A DNA stretch of 26,654 bases from Kiloniellaceae bacterium (GTDB taxonomy: Bacteria > Pseudomonadota > Alphaproteobacteria > Kiloniellales > Kiloniellaceae): contig JAJFGK010000063.1 of the NCBI GenBank assembly GCA_021776195.1, positions 1-26,654 on the forward strand. Reading direction: 5' to 3'. A program made the translations under genes and the position numbers. Below, piece by piece: positions 14,479-21,848 of this stretch (the first letter of the stretch is position 1; the number at the start of each line of letters is the position of its first letter). A model generated the notes under the pieces. The model had not been told where the DNA came from. It searched no databases and was given only the letters and a program-made list of their open reading frames with translations.

Positions 14479-16419
14479 ATGAATTCCATGAAGATCAGTG
14501 AATTGCCGGCGGCTCGAAAAATCAGGCTGTGGCTCGGTGCCGCAATGGTCGCGACCCTTGTAGCCGGCGTTGGGGCGCCGGCGGCCTGGGCCGACGATGA
14601 AGATGAAGGAAGACGGATAAACCTGGGCGTACCGGGCGTCCGGGGCGGGGTGGTCACCACCAGCGAACCGACTGCCGCTGCGATTGGCGCCCAGATCCTG
14701 CGCGAGGGTGGCACCGCGGTGGACGCCGCGGCGGCCGTGGCCTTCGCGCTGAATGTCATCGAGCCGCAGTCCTCGGGCATGGGCGGTGGCGGCTTCATGG
14801 TGATCTACGATGCCAAGTCCAGGAAGACCAAGATTATCGATTCGCGCGAGGAAGCACCGGCCGCCGCGACGCCGGATATGTTCCTCACCGCGTCCGATCC
14901 GACGGCGGCCTTTTCGTTCGGCATTCGCTCGACCAGCGGTATCGGGGTCGGGGTCCCGGGCATGGTGCGCGGTATCGAGCGGGCGCTCGACCTGTACGGC
15001 AAGAAGACCTTCGCCGAGATTCTGGCGCCTTCGATCGACCTGGCGGAAAACGGCTTTCGGGTAAGCTCGCGCCTGGAAGGCAGCATCCTAAGTTCGCGGC
15101 TCGGCAACGAGCCCGGCGATCCCGCCTATGACGCGGCCCGGGCCATCTGGCTGCCCGGCGGCACGCCTCTTGTCGAAGGCGACATCCTGGTTCAGCCGGA
15201 CCTGGCCAACACCTTGAGAATTCTGGCTGACGAGGGGCCCGATGCCTTCTACAGCGGGCCGATCGCCGACGCCATTGTCGCCACTCAGCTCAACACCCGC
15301 AGCGTCGCCGATGGCGCCGACCGGGCCAAGCTGGTCGGGCGCATGACCCTGGCCGATCTGGCGGCCTACGAGGCGGTGGTGCGCGAGCCGGTCGTGGGCG
15401 ACTACCGCGGATTCCGGATCGCCTCCATGCCGCCACCGTCTTCCGGCGGCCTGACGGTCATCTACATACTGAAGCTGCTCGAGTACTTCCCGATCGGCGA
15501 TGAGAGCCAGGGCTTCGGCTTCGGCTCGCGGCGGACCCTGAACGTGATGATCGAGGCCATGCGCCTGGCCTTCCAGGACCGGGCCCGCTGGATGGGTGAC
15601 ACCGACGAGGTCCCGGGCCTGCCAATCAATGGCCTGATCAGCGACGACTACCTGGCGACCCGGGCGGCCTTGATCGATCCCGACGCACGTCAGGCCATGG
15701 TCGATTCCGACGATCCACGGCCCTTCGACACGGCCCTGGCGCAGCCGCCCATGAAGGTCCAGTTCGCCAAGCTGCGGCGCGACGATAGCGGTGGCCTCAA
15801 CACCACCCATTTCTCGGTAGTGGACCGCCGGGGCAACGTCGTGAGCTACACCAACACGATCGAATCGGCCTGGGGCACGGGTCTGGTGGTGCCGGGCTTC
15901 GGTTTCCTCTTGAACAACGAGCTGACCGATTTCAATTCGGTGCCGCGGGCCAACCCGGACCCATCCAACTTCGATCCGGGCGCCAACGACCCCGCCGCCA
16001 ACAAGCGGCCGCGCAGTTCGATGTCGCCCACCATCGTGTTCAACAGAAGAAAGCCGGTCGCCGCCTATGGGTCACCGGGCGGGTCCTCGATCATCAACAC
16101 CGTGGTCAACATGACCCTGAACCTGATCGACCACGAGCGCACCGTTCAAGAGGCCATCGACCTGCCACGGCTGTCGCACTCCAGCAGCAGTCAGACGGGA
16201 GGCACGACCCTCTACGAGGATCGTTTCGACCCGGCTGTGATCCAGGCGCTGGATGACCTCGGTCACGCCTTCTTTGCGACGACGTTGGGGTCCGTCCAGG
16301 CCGTGGTGATCGATCAGCCCGGCAACAGGCGGCAGTACGGCGGTGCCGACAAGCGCCGCATCGGCGCCGTCGAGTCGGTCCGCCGCGACAGCCGTCGGGG
16401 ACACCGAGACGACGACTGA
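14479..16419 (+). CDS. ggt: Gamma-glutamyltransferase, secreted
   Basis: A 646-residue gamma-glutamyltransferase/hydrolase precursor that cleaves gamma-glutamyl bonds such as in glutathione, in the periplasm. An export signal (residues 1-38: charged start, GAAMVATLVAGVGAPAAWA, then DDED) is followed by the large subunit. Autocleavage is expected before Thr442 (in GGLNTTHFSVVD), which becomes the nucleophile of the small subunit. WGTGLVVPGFGFLLNNELTDF and GSPGGSSI match the substrate and oxyanion loops. The ATG at 14479 is chosen because it gives the signal peptide and has gggag upstream. An in-frame ATG at 14368 would place 37 extra residues before the signal. The C-terminus is basic then acidic (RRGHRDDD). 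It appears monocistronic. Confidence 0.92.
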   Translation: MNSMKISELPAARKIRLWLGAAMVATLVAGVGAPAAWADDEDEGRRINLGVPGVRGGVVTTSEPTAAAIGAQILREGGTAVDAAAAVAFALNVIEPQSSGMGGGGFMVIYDAKSRKTKIIDSREEAPAAATPDMFLTASDPTAAFSFGIRSTSGIGVGVPGMVRGIERALDLYGKKTFAEILAPSIDLAENGFRVSSRLEGSILSSRLGNEPGDPAYDAARAIWLPGGTPLVEGDILVQPDLANTLRILADEGPDAFYSGPIADAIVATQLNTRSVADGADRAKLVGRMTLADLAAYEAVVREPVVGDYRGFRIASMPPPSSGGLTVIYILKLLEYFPIGDESQGFGFGSRRTLNVMIEAMRLAFQDRARWMGDTDEVPGLPINGLISDDYLATRAALIDPDARQAMVDSDDPRPFDTALAQPPMKVQFAKLRRDDSGGLNTTHFSVVDRRGNVVSYTNTIESAWGTGLVVPGFGFLLNNELTDFNSVPRANPDPSNFDPGANDPAANKRPRSSMSPTIVFNRRKPVAAYGSPGGSSIINTVVNMTLNLIDHERTVQEAIDLPRLSHSSSSQTGGTTLYEDRFDPAVIQALDDLGHAFFATTLGSVQAVVIDQPGNRRQYGGADKRRIGAVESVRRDSRRGHRDDD

Positions 16420-16438
16420 TGCTGCAGTGTGAAGCGAT

Positions 16439-16467
16439 CCGGGCCACGCGAAAGCGTGGTCCGGTTT
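16439..16467 (+). terminator. GNRA-loop hairpin between convergent genes
   Basis: ccgggccacgc (16439-16449) pairs with gcgtggtccgg (16454-16464), an 11-bp stem with a single G-T pair and a gaaa tetraloop, followed by ttt. It lies 20 bp after the gamma-glutamyltransferase stop, in the 109-bp gap before the convergent monooxygenase. The T-run is short, so it may be a weak intrinsic terminator or a 3'-end stabiliser. Confidence 0.6.
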
Positions 16468-16528
16468 GCGCGACATCAGTCGAGGCTGCGTGTCGTGGTT
16501 TGGAGTCGGATCGAGAGTCTCTGGCAGG

Positions 16529-18139
16529 TCAGCCCAACTTGAACCCTTCGTAGTCCCTGGCCGCGACCTCTTCGCACTTGCGCGTATAGGCGGGATGGCC
16601 GCCGATATAGGGCATGAAGGTCTGGGGTTTGCCGTCGATATTGGCGCCGGTGTACCAGGAGGCGGTCTTTGAGCGCAGGGTCTTGCCGGCGACCTCCCGG
16701 TGATGCGCCATCCAGTCCGCCTGTGCCTCAGGTCGGGCCTCGATGCGGTCCAATCCCTTGTCCCGCAGGGCCTGGATGCAATCGGTGATCCATTCCACAT
16801 GCAGCTCGATGGAGGGCAGCATATTGGTGAAGACCGAGGGGCTGGCGGGGCCGGTCACGGTGAAGAGGTTGGGAAAGCCCGCCACCGCGAGACCGAGATA
16901 GCTTTGCGGCCCCTGGGCCCAGGCCTCGCGCAGGGAGGCGTCGTCACGGCCCCTGATATCGACCTGCAAGAGGGCCCCGGTCATGGCATCGAACCCGGTG
17001 GCCAGGACGATGGCATCGACTTCGAAGAATTCGTCGCCGGTCTGCACACCCTTATCGTTGACGGCCTCGATCGGCGTTTTCTTGAGATCGACCAGAGCGA
17101 CGTTGTCGCGGTTGTAGGTCTCGTAGTAGCCGATATCGACGCAGAGCCGCTTGGCGCCGATGGTGTTGTGCGGGCAGAGCAGATCGGCGACCGCCGGGTC
17201 GCGCACGATCTGGCGGATCTTGCCGCGCACGAAATCCGCCGCCGCATCGTTGGCCTCCCGGTTGAATATCAGGTCCGAGTAAGAGCCCATAAAGGGCAGG
17301 CCCCCGGCCTGCCAGCGGGACTCGAACTCGCGCTGCCGCTCTTCGGGATTCGCCTCCAGTGCCGAGAGCTTGTTCCAGTCGGCATCGATGGCCGGCGGGG
17401 TCTGACTGGCCCGGGCCCGAAGGGCAGGGTAGTCGGCCTTGACGGCTCGGATCGTCTCCGGGTCGAGCGGGCGGTTCTGGGCGGGCACCGCATAGTTCGG
17501 TGTGCGCTGGAAGATGGTCAGGTGCGCTGCCTGCTGGGCGATCACCGGGATGGACTGGATGGCCGACGAGCCGGTGCCGATCACGGCGACCCGCTGGCCG
17601 GTGAAGTCGACCTCCTCGTGCGGCCAGACGGCGGTGTGGTAGATCGGACCCTCGAAGTTCTCCAGGCCGTCGATGGGCGGGTGGTTGGGGACCGAAAGGC
17701 AGCCCGTCGCCATGATGCAAAAGGCGGCGGTGATCCGCGCGCCCTGATCGGTTTGGAGCATCCATTGGCCGGCCGCTTCATCGAAGGCGGCGGTCGTCAC
17801 ACGGGTCTCGAACTGAATATCGCGGCGCAGGTCGAACCGGTCGGCGACGTGATTGGCGTAGCGCAGGATTTCCGGCTGGGTGGCGTAGCGCTCTGTCCAG
17901 TTCCAGTCCTGCTGCAGTTCTTCGTCGAACTGAAGCGAGTACTGTACGGACTCGACGTCGCAGCGGGCGCCAGGATAGCGGTTCCAGTACCAGGTTCCGC
18001 CGACCCCGTCGGCGGCCTCCAGCACCCGCGCCGTCGATCCCATGCCGCGTAGCCGGTGCAGCAGGTAAAGACCGGCAAAGCCGGCACCGACGATCACCAC
18101 GTCGAAATCGCCCCGACCCTCGAAACCGCGATCCGCCAT
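16529..18139 (-). CDS. Baeyer-Villiger-type flavin monooxygenase
   Basis: A 536-residue FAD/NADPH monooxygenase that would convert a ketone to an ester or lactone, or oxygenate a heteroatom. The FAD-binding Rossmann motif GAGFAG is at 18-23. The Baeyer-Villiger fingerprint FxGxxxHxxxWP is at F162-G164-H168-W172-P173 (FEGPIYHTAVWP). The NADPH-binding GTGSSA is at 188-193. GGTWYWNRYPGARCD (about 48-61) is also typical of cyclohexanone-monooxygenase-like enzymes. An upstream in-frame start at 18244 would add a Trp/Gly-rich 35 residues unlike the family. ATG 18139 is preceded by gaggga, so it is preferred. It stands alone on the minus strand, divergent from the beta-helix gene. The substrate is unknown. 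Confidence 0.92.
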   Translation of the reverse strand: MADRGFEGRGDFDVVIVGAGFAGLYLLHRLRGMGSTARVLEAADGVGGTWYWNRYPGARCDVESVQYSLQFDEELQQDWNWTERYATQPEILRYANHVADRFDLRRDIQFETRVTTAAFDEAAGQWMLQTDQGARITAAFCIMATGCLSVPNHPPIDGLENFEGPIYHTAVWPHEEVDFTGQRVAVIGTGSSAIQSIPVIAQQAAHLTIFQRTPNYAVPAQNRPLDPETIRAVKADYPALRARASQTPPAIDADWNKLSALEANPEERQREFESRWQAGGLPFMGSYSDLIFNREANDAAADFVRGKIRQIVRDPAVADLLCPHNTIGAKRLCVDIGYYETYNRDNVALVDLKKTPIEAVNDKGVQTGDEFFEVDAIVLATGFDAMTGALLQVDIRGRDDASLREAWAQGPQSYLGLAVAGFPNLFTVTGPASPSVFTNMLPSIELHVEWITDCIQALRDKGLDRIEARPEAQADWMAHHREVAGKTLRSKTASWYTGANIDGKPQTFMPYIGGHPAYTRKCEEVAARDYEGFKLG

Positions 18140-18260
18140 CTGCTGGTTATCCCTCACCCCGCCAAACCGGCCGGGACGATAGCAGCCGATTGGGCCGGTC
18201 CGCCAGTCCCAGACATAAAGGTCCCACGCAGGTCGGGAATACAACTTGAAGAGTTTCGAA

Positions 18261-18289
18261 TTGCTTTAGGTTGTATTGCAGCCTATGAT
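18261..18289 (+). promoter_or_regulatory. Candidate sigma70 promoter of the beta-helix gene
   Basis: TTGCTT at 18261-18266 and TATGAT at 18284-18289 are separated by exactly 17 bp. The -10 matches TATAAT at 5 of 6 positions and the -35 keeps TTG. It lies about 70 bp upstream of the ATG at 18361, in a locally AT-rich stretch within GC-rich DNA. Confidence 0.45.
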
Positions 18290-18360
18290 AAATATGCTTA
18301 GTGGGATTGCGTCTTATCGCTGAGTTGTTTCTTCAACAGGAGGATTAGGGGAGATCCACC

Positions 18361-19428
18361 ATGAATAGGTATGTTTGCTTGACTGCTGCGGCTGTTGGAT
18401 TGTTCACCTTGATCGGTGCCGCTGTGCCGGCGCGCGCGGGTACGCTCACGGTCGATGGGAGCGATGTCGGCTGTGACGATGTTATCGGCACGCCTTTCTG
18501 TAGCATCGACGCCGCCGCGGCTGCGGCAATCGCCGGCGATACCGTCAGGGTCGCTCCGGGCACATATGTCGAAAATGTCGTGATCGACAGGGACCTCAAG
18601 TTGGTGTCAACGGGAGGCCGCGCCGTCACCGCGATCGAGGGTATCTCCGGTGTCGGCGCGCTGGGAACCGTCCAAATCGAGGGAACCACCACGGGTGTAA
18701 CCATCGGCAAGCCCGGTGGAGGTTTCACGATCATCGGCATCGACAACGGTCTTCCCGGCATCGAGAACGCGGCCATCTATGTCCGCGGCAACCACAGCAA
18801 CGCGAGAATCCGCCACAACGAGATCGTGGCGAACGGCGATTCGGGCTTCACCGCGGAGTTCGCCGCGACGCTGACGGGCACCGTCATAAAGGCCAACGAA
18901 TTCTCGGGTCAGACCTACCTTGGTGCCGAACCGGGCGACTGTGGGTTTTCCAATCAGTTCACGGCGCCAAACGTCCCGCGTCAGCTCTTTGTCATTGGCG
19001 GCGGGACCGGTGGTGGGAACACCTCGGACACACGGTTCGTGAACAACCGGCTGAGTGGGACCGCCGGCGCCACCAGCAGTGTGGCCGGCTGCACGGAAAT
19101 CGGTCAGGGTAACACGCTGGCCACGGTCGACTCGAATGGGGCGACCATCAAGGGCAACCTCTTCGCCGGCCAGACCGCGCGATTCGCGACCTCGCTACGG
19201 GCCCGGGGCCCCGACACCGCCATTTCGAGGAATCAATTCAAGTCATCCGGCTTCATCGGTCTTGCCTGCCACAGCTTCACGGTGGAGACCGGCAGGACTC
19301 TTGGGCGCATTGCCCGGTCGAATGACTACGATTCGGACGTCCTCTTCGTCAATCTCCCCAGCGACACCACCGGTACGATCTGCGCGGCCCCGGATGACGA
19401 TGACGACGATGACGATGACGATGATTGA
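18361..19428 (+). CDS. Secreted beta-helix (pectate-lyase-like) protein with poly-Asp tail
   Basis: A 355-residue exported protein. Residues 1-26 (MNRYVCLTAAAVGLFTLIGA then AVPARA) form a signal peptide. The mature part has repeating short strands with Asn/Gly turns (NARIRHNEIVANGDSGF, TVIKANEFSG, ATIKGNLFAG, TAISRNQFKSSGF), typical of right-handed parallel beta-helix proteins such as NosD/pectate-lyase-fold surface proteins. The opening TVRVAPGTYVENVVID is the usual first coil. No catalytic site is recognised, so binding or structural roles are as likely as an enzyme. The C-terminus is eleven consecutive aspartates (345-355). Cysteines in pairs suggest disulphides. ATG 18361 has ggggag 7 nt upstream. 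It is monocistronic, with its own candidate promoter. Confidence 0.8.
   Translation: MNRYVCLTAAAVGLFTLIGAAVPARAGTLTVDGSDVGCDDVIGTPFCSIDAAAAAAIAGDTVRVAPGTYVENVVIDRDLKLVSTGGRAVTAIEGISGVGALGTVQIEGTTTGVTIGKPGGGFTIIGIDNGLPGIENAAIYVRGNHSNARIRHNEIVANGDSGFTAEFAATLTGTVIKANEFSGQTYLGAEPGDCGFSNQFTAPNVPRQLFVIGGGTGGGNTSDTRFVNNRLSGTAGATSSVAGCTEIGQGNTLATVDSNGATIKGNLFAGQTARFATSLRARGPDTAISRNQFKSSGFIGLACHSFTVETGRTLGRIARSNDYDSDVLFVNLPSDTTGTICAAPDDDDDDDDDDD
19393..19425 (+). repeat. GAY-codon tract encoding eleven aspartates
   Basis: Eleven GAT/GAC codons run without interruption to the TGA stop of the beta-helix gene. The mixture of GAT and GAC means it is not a perfect microsatellite. It still contains repeats of gatgac that could slip in multiples of three or six. 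Confidence 0.95.
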
Positions 19429-19482
19429 CGTCGGTGCGCTGCTGAATGGCACTGGGCTTGCTTCGTTTCAGGCGGCCCATCG

Positions 19483-19505
19483 CTAACCGCCGACGGAGGG
19501 GTTAG
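19483..19505. terminator. Weak hairpin between convergent genes
   Basis: ctaacc (19483-19488) pairs with ggttag (19500-19505), and an inner cc/gg extends the stem. It lies in the 73-bp gap between the beta-helix gene (plus) and the ModE-like gene (minus) and overlaps the latter's stop codon. There is no strong T-run, so it is only a candidate bidirectional terminator. Confidence 0.3.
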
Positions 19506-19879
19506 GGCTGCCCTTTTTGCTGCCCGACCCAGGTTACGACACGTTGAGCCGATGCCTCGGTTTCCGCGATCATGGTCTCGTAGCGGGCGATCAGGTCGTG
19601 CCCGAGTGCGGTCAGTGTGGCACCGCCGCCGCCGCTGCCGCCGACCTCGGTTTCGACCAGGGGACTGCCGAAGGCCGAGTTCATCGTGTCGATCAGATAC
19701 CAGGCGCGCCGGAAGGTGATGCCCATCTTGCGCGCGGCCGGAGAGATGCCGCCCTCGCTGTCGATAAAGCGCAGCAGGTCGATCTTGCCGGGGCCGATGG
19801 CATCCCCGCCAATATGGAGCTTGAAGCGGACCCGCGGCAGGCCGGTCTCGGGTTCGCGCTTTTTCTTGTGCCGTCCCAT
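19502..19879 (-). CDS. ModE-like winged-helix DNA-binding protein
   Basis: A 125-residue protein equivalent to the N-terminal DNA-binding half of ModE, the molybdate-responsive regulator, without the C-terminal molybdate-binding TOBE domains. The helix-turn-helix reads IDLLRFIDSEGGISPAARKM then GITFRRAWYLIDTMN, followed by the Gly-rich wing VGGSGGGGATLTALGHDLI. It probably regulates by binding DNA alone or through another effector site. The start is set at ATG 19879 (MGRHKKKRE). Longer starts (19924, 19999) would add residues without family character. It is divergent from a TupA-like oxyanion-binding protein, a typical arrangement for molybdate/tungstate control. The palindrome at 19968-19985 is a likely target. 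Confidence 0.82.
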   Translation of the reverse strand: MGRHKKKREPETGLPRVRFKLHIGGDAIGPGKIDLLRFIDSEGGISPAARKMGITFRRAWYLIDTMNSAFGSPLVETEVGGSGGGGATLTALGHDLIARYETMIAETEASAQRVVTWVGQQKGQP

Positions 19880-19967
19880 CGGATCGGGTCCGCCGCTCGG
19901 TTCTGAGGCTGGGCAGGATATCATGCCGGGCGCCGATGGACAGGCTCGCGGCGATTTCTTGACCCAA

Positions 19968-19985
19968 TATGCTAAATATGACATA
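19968..19985. promoter_or_regulatory. Candidate ModE-like operator over the tupA promoter
   Basis: tatgctaaatatgacata is an interrupted palindrome (TATG...CATA) with 12 of 18 symmetric positions. On the minus strand the extended site opens CGCTATGTC, resembling the CGCTATATA half-site of the E. coli ModE consensus. A possible -35 (TTGACC, 19959-19964) lies just to the left and a weak -10 (CATAGC, 19982-19987) overlaps the right arm, so binding would block transcription of the plus-strand gene. Confidence 0.5.
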
Positions 19986-20026
19986 GCGGTAGGCAACAAG
20001 AACTCATGCGGCCCGGGGAGGCGCTA

Positions 20027-20884
20027 GTGATCGCAAAGTTCGTCCGTAGGCTCGCCGCCGCGGTCACGGTCGTCGTCTTGGCGACCATGGCCATGGTTCC
20101 CGCGACGAGCGTCGCCGGCGAACGCTTCATCACGGTGGCCTCGACGACCTCCACGGCCAACTCCGGTCTCTTCGACAGGATCCTTCCGGTCTTCCAGGAA
20201 AAGACGGGAATCGAGGTTCGGGTGGTCGCGGTCGGAACCGGGCAGGCCCTTCGGCTGGCCCGCAACGGCGATGTGGACGTGCTCTTCGTCCACCACAAGC
20301 CATCCGAACTGGCCTTTATCGAGGAGGGCTTCGGTGTCGAACGCTTCGATGTCATGTACAACGACTTCATCCTCGTCGGCCCCAAAAGCGATCCTGCCGG
20401 CACCGGACGCATGAGGGACATAGGCGAGGCCTTCGCCAGCATCGCCCGGTCGGAAAGCCCCTTCGTGTCCCGGGGCGACGATTCCGGCACCCATAAGCGT
20501 GAGCTCTCGCTCTGGACGGCCGCCGAACTCGACCCGCTGCCCCATTCCGGCCGGTGGTACCAGGAACTCGGGGCCGGCATGGGCGCGACCCTCAACACAG
20601 CCGCCGCGAAGAGCGCTTACGCGCTGACGGATCGTGGCACCTGGCTCGGCTTCGAGAACAAAGCCGCCTTGACGATCCTGGTGGAAGGCGACGACCGCCT
20701 GCTCAATCCCTATGGGGTCATTCTGGTCGACGCCGAGAAGTTCGCCCATGTGAAGACAGTGGACGGACAGGCCTTCATCGACTGGCTGATTTCGGGCGAG
20801 GGCCAGAAAGCCATTGCCGCCTTCAAGATCGCGGGGAAGCAGCTCTTTTTCCCCAGCGCGCTGCCCACGGAGCCCTCGAGCTAG
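20027..20884 (+). CDS. TupA-like tungstate/molybdate-binding periplasmic protein
   Basis: A 285-residue substrate-binding protein of the TupA (tungstate ABC transporter) type. After a signal peptide (VRRLAAAVTVVVLATMAMVP then ATSVAG) comes the conserved ASTTSTANSGLFDRILP-type start of the mature protein, then VVAVGTGQALRLARNGDVDV, LFVHH, VMYNDFILVGP and SRGDDSGTHKREL, which build the oxyanion-binding cleft. GTG 20027 is preceded by ggggagg with a 5-nt spacer, so it is preferred over ATG 20006, which would add 7 residues. No permease (TupB) or ATPase (TupC) gene follows; an SDR gene comes next after 79 bp. It may work with a transporter encoded elsewhere or act as a sensor. It is divergent from the ModE-like gene. 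Confidence 0.88.
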   Translation: MIAKFVRRLAAAVTVVVLATMAMVPATSVAGERFITVASTTSTANSGLFDRILPVFQEKTGIEVRVVAVGTGQALRLARNGDVDVLFVHHKPSELAFIEEGFGVERFDVMYNDFILVGPKSDPAGTGRMRDIGEAFASIARSESPFVSRGDDSGTHKRELSLWTAAELDPLPHSGRWYQELGAGMGATLNTAAAKSAYALTDRGTWLGFENKAALTILVEGDDRLLNPYGVILVDAEKFAHVKTVDGQAFIDWLISGEGQKAIAAFKIAGKQLFFPSALPTEPSS

Positions 20885-20963
20885 CACGGCCTCGATTTCC
20901 TGGTTCTTCGCGACCGGCCCGGTTAGCATCGCGGGAAACTAGTCGGTCAGGAGGAGAGCCAAG

Positions 20964-21755
20964 ATGGCAGGCGTTGCGGGACGGGTTGCGTTGGTGACGG
21001 GGGCGGGGAGCGCTGGCGGTATCGGGTTTGCCACGGCCAGACTGCTGAAAGAGGCTGGCGCGCGGGTGGCGATCACCGCGACCACCGATCGTATCTTCAC
21101 CCGACTGGAGGAATTGGGAAACGCCGAGGGCGAAAAGGGCTTCGCCGGTACCGCCGATCTGACCGACCGGGCTCAGGTCGAGGCCCTGGTGGCCGATGTT
21201 GCCGCCGCCCTGGGGCCGATTGAAATTCTGATCAACAATGCCGGCATGGTGCAGACCGGTGTGTCCGATGAGACCTACCTGCTGCAGGACATTACCGACG
21301 AACAGTGGCGCTTTGGGCTGGACATCAACCTGACCTCGGCCTTTCTGGTCACCCGCGCTGTGCTGCCCGGCATGATTGCGCGCGGCTATGGACGCATCGT
21401 CCAGATGTCCTCGGTCACGGGGCCCGTGGTCAGCAATCCCAAAAGCACGATCTACAGCGCCGCCAAGGCGGGTATGTTGGGGCTGACCCGATCGCTGGCC
21501 ATCGAGGTGGCGCGCCACGACATCACCGTCAATGCCATCGGACCGGGCTGGATCGAAACCGCCTCGAGCAGCCCCCAGGAGGTCGTGGCCGGCCGCAACA
21601 CCCCTGCCGGGCGGCCCGGCAGGCCCGACGAAATCGGCCAAGTGGCGCTGTTCCTGTCCAGCCAGGAAGCCAGTTACCTGACCGGCCAGCTCATCGTCGT
21701 GGATGGCGGCAACACCATTCAGGAGTTCAAGGGCCCAGGGGCGGGCTACTACTGA
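20964..21755 (+). CDS. Short-chain dehydrogenase/reductase (SDR)
   Basis: A 263-residue classical SDR, an NAD(P)(H)-dependent oxidoreductase. The cofactor-binding TGAGSAGGIG is at about 12-21 and NNAG at 91-94. The active site has Ser150 (QMSSVTG), Tyr164 and Lys168 (YSAAK), and the C-terminal GQLIVVDGGN is typical. Overall it resembles 3-oxoacyl-ACP reductase-like enzymes, but the substrate cannot be deduced. The glycine loop has an inserted Ser-Ala compared with the usual TGxxxGIG, as in several FabG-like homologues. ATG 20964 follows ggaggagag. The gap from the TupA-like gene is 79 bp, so co-transcription is possible but not evident. Confidence 0.9.
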   Translation: MAGVAGRVALVTGAGSAGGIGFATARLLKEAGARVAITATTDRIFTRLEELGNAEGEKGFAGTADLTDRAQVEALVADVAAALGPIEILINNAGMVQTGVSDETYLLQDITDEQWRFGLDINLTSAFLVTRAVLPGMIARGYGRIVQMSSVTGPVVSNPKSTIYSAAKAGMLGLTRSLAIEVARHDITVNAIGPGWIETASSSPQEVVAGRNTPAGRPGRPDEIGQVALFLSSQEASYLTGQLIVVDGGNTIQEFKGPGAGYY

Positions 21756-21789
21756 AGCCTTCTCTCCGACACATTGAAAGGCCGCGCTA

Positions 21790-21818
21790 ATTAAATATTC
21801 ACGTGCATCGCCTATAAC
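21790..21818 (+). promoter_or_regulatory. Weak candidate promoter of the HD-GYP gene
   Basis: TATAAC (21813-21818) is a 5/6 match to the -10 consensus, and ATTAAA (21790-21795) lies 17 bp upstream as a poor -35. It lies 30 bp before the ATG at 21849, in a short AT-rich patch between the SDR and HD-GYP genes. Confidence 0.3.
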
Positions 21819-21848
21819 GGCAGTCCAGTTAATCGCCGAAGGCAAACC

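Noticed and set aside
16700..18052. 450-codon plus-strand frame opposite the flavin monooxygenase
   Set aside because: The minus strand carries GAGFAG and the Baeyer-Villiger fingerprint; the plus frame has no recognisable features.
19055..19486. Frame reading MTMTMTM through the GAY tract as a separate gene
   Set aside because: It is an out-of-frame reading of the poly-Asp codons; the beta-helix frame has the signal peptide and start site.
20823..21845. 340-codon minus-strand frame opposite the SDR gene
   Set aside because: It is a shadow of the SDR, which has NNAG and YxxxK motifs and a good ribosome site.
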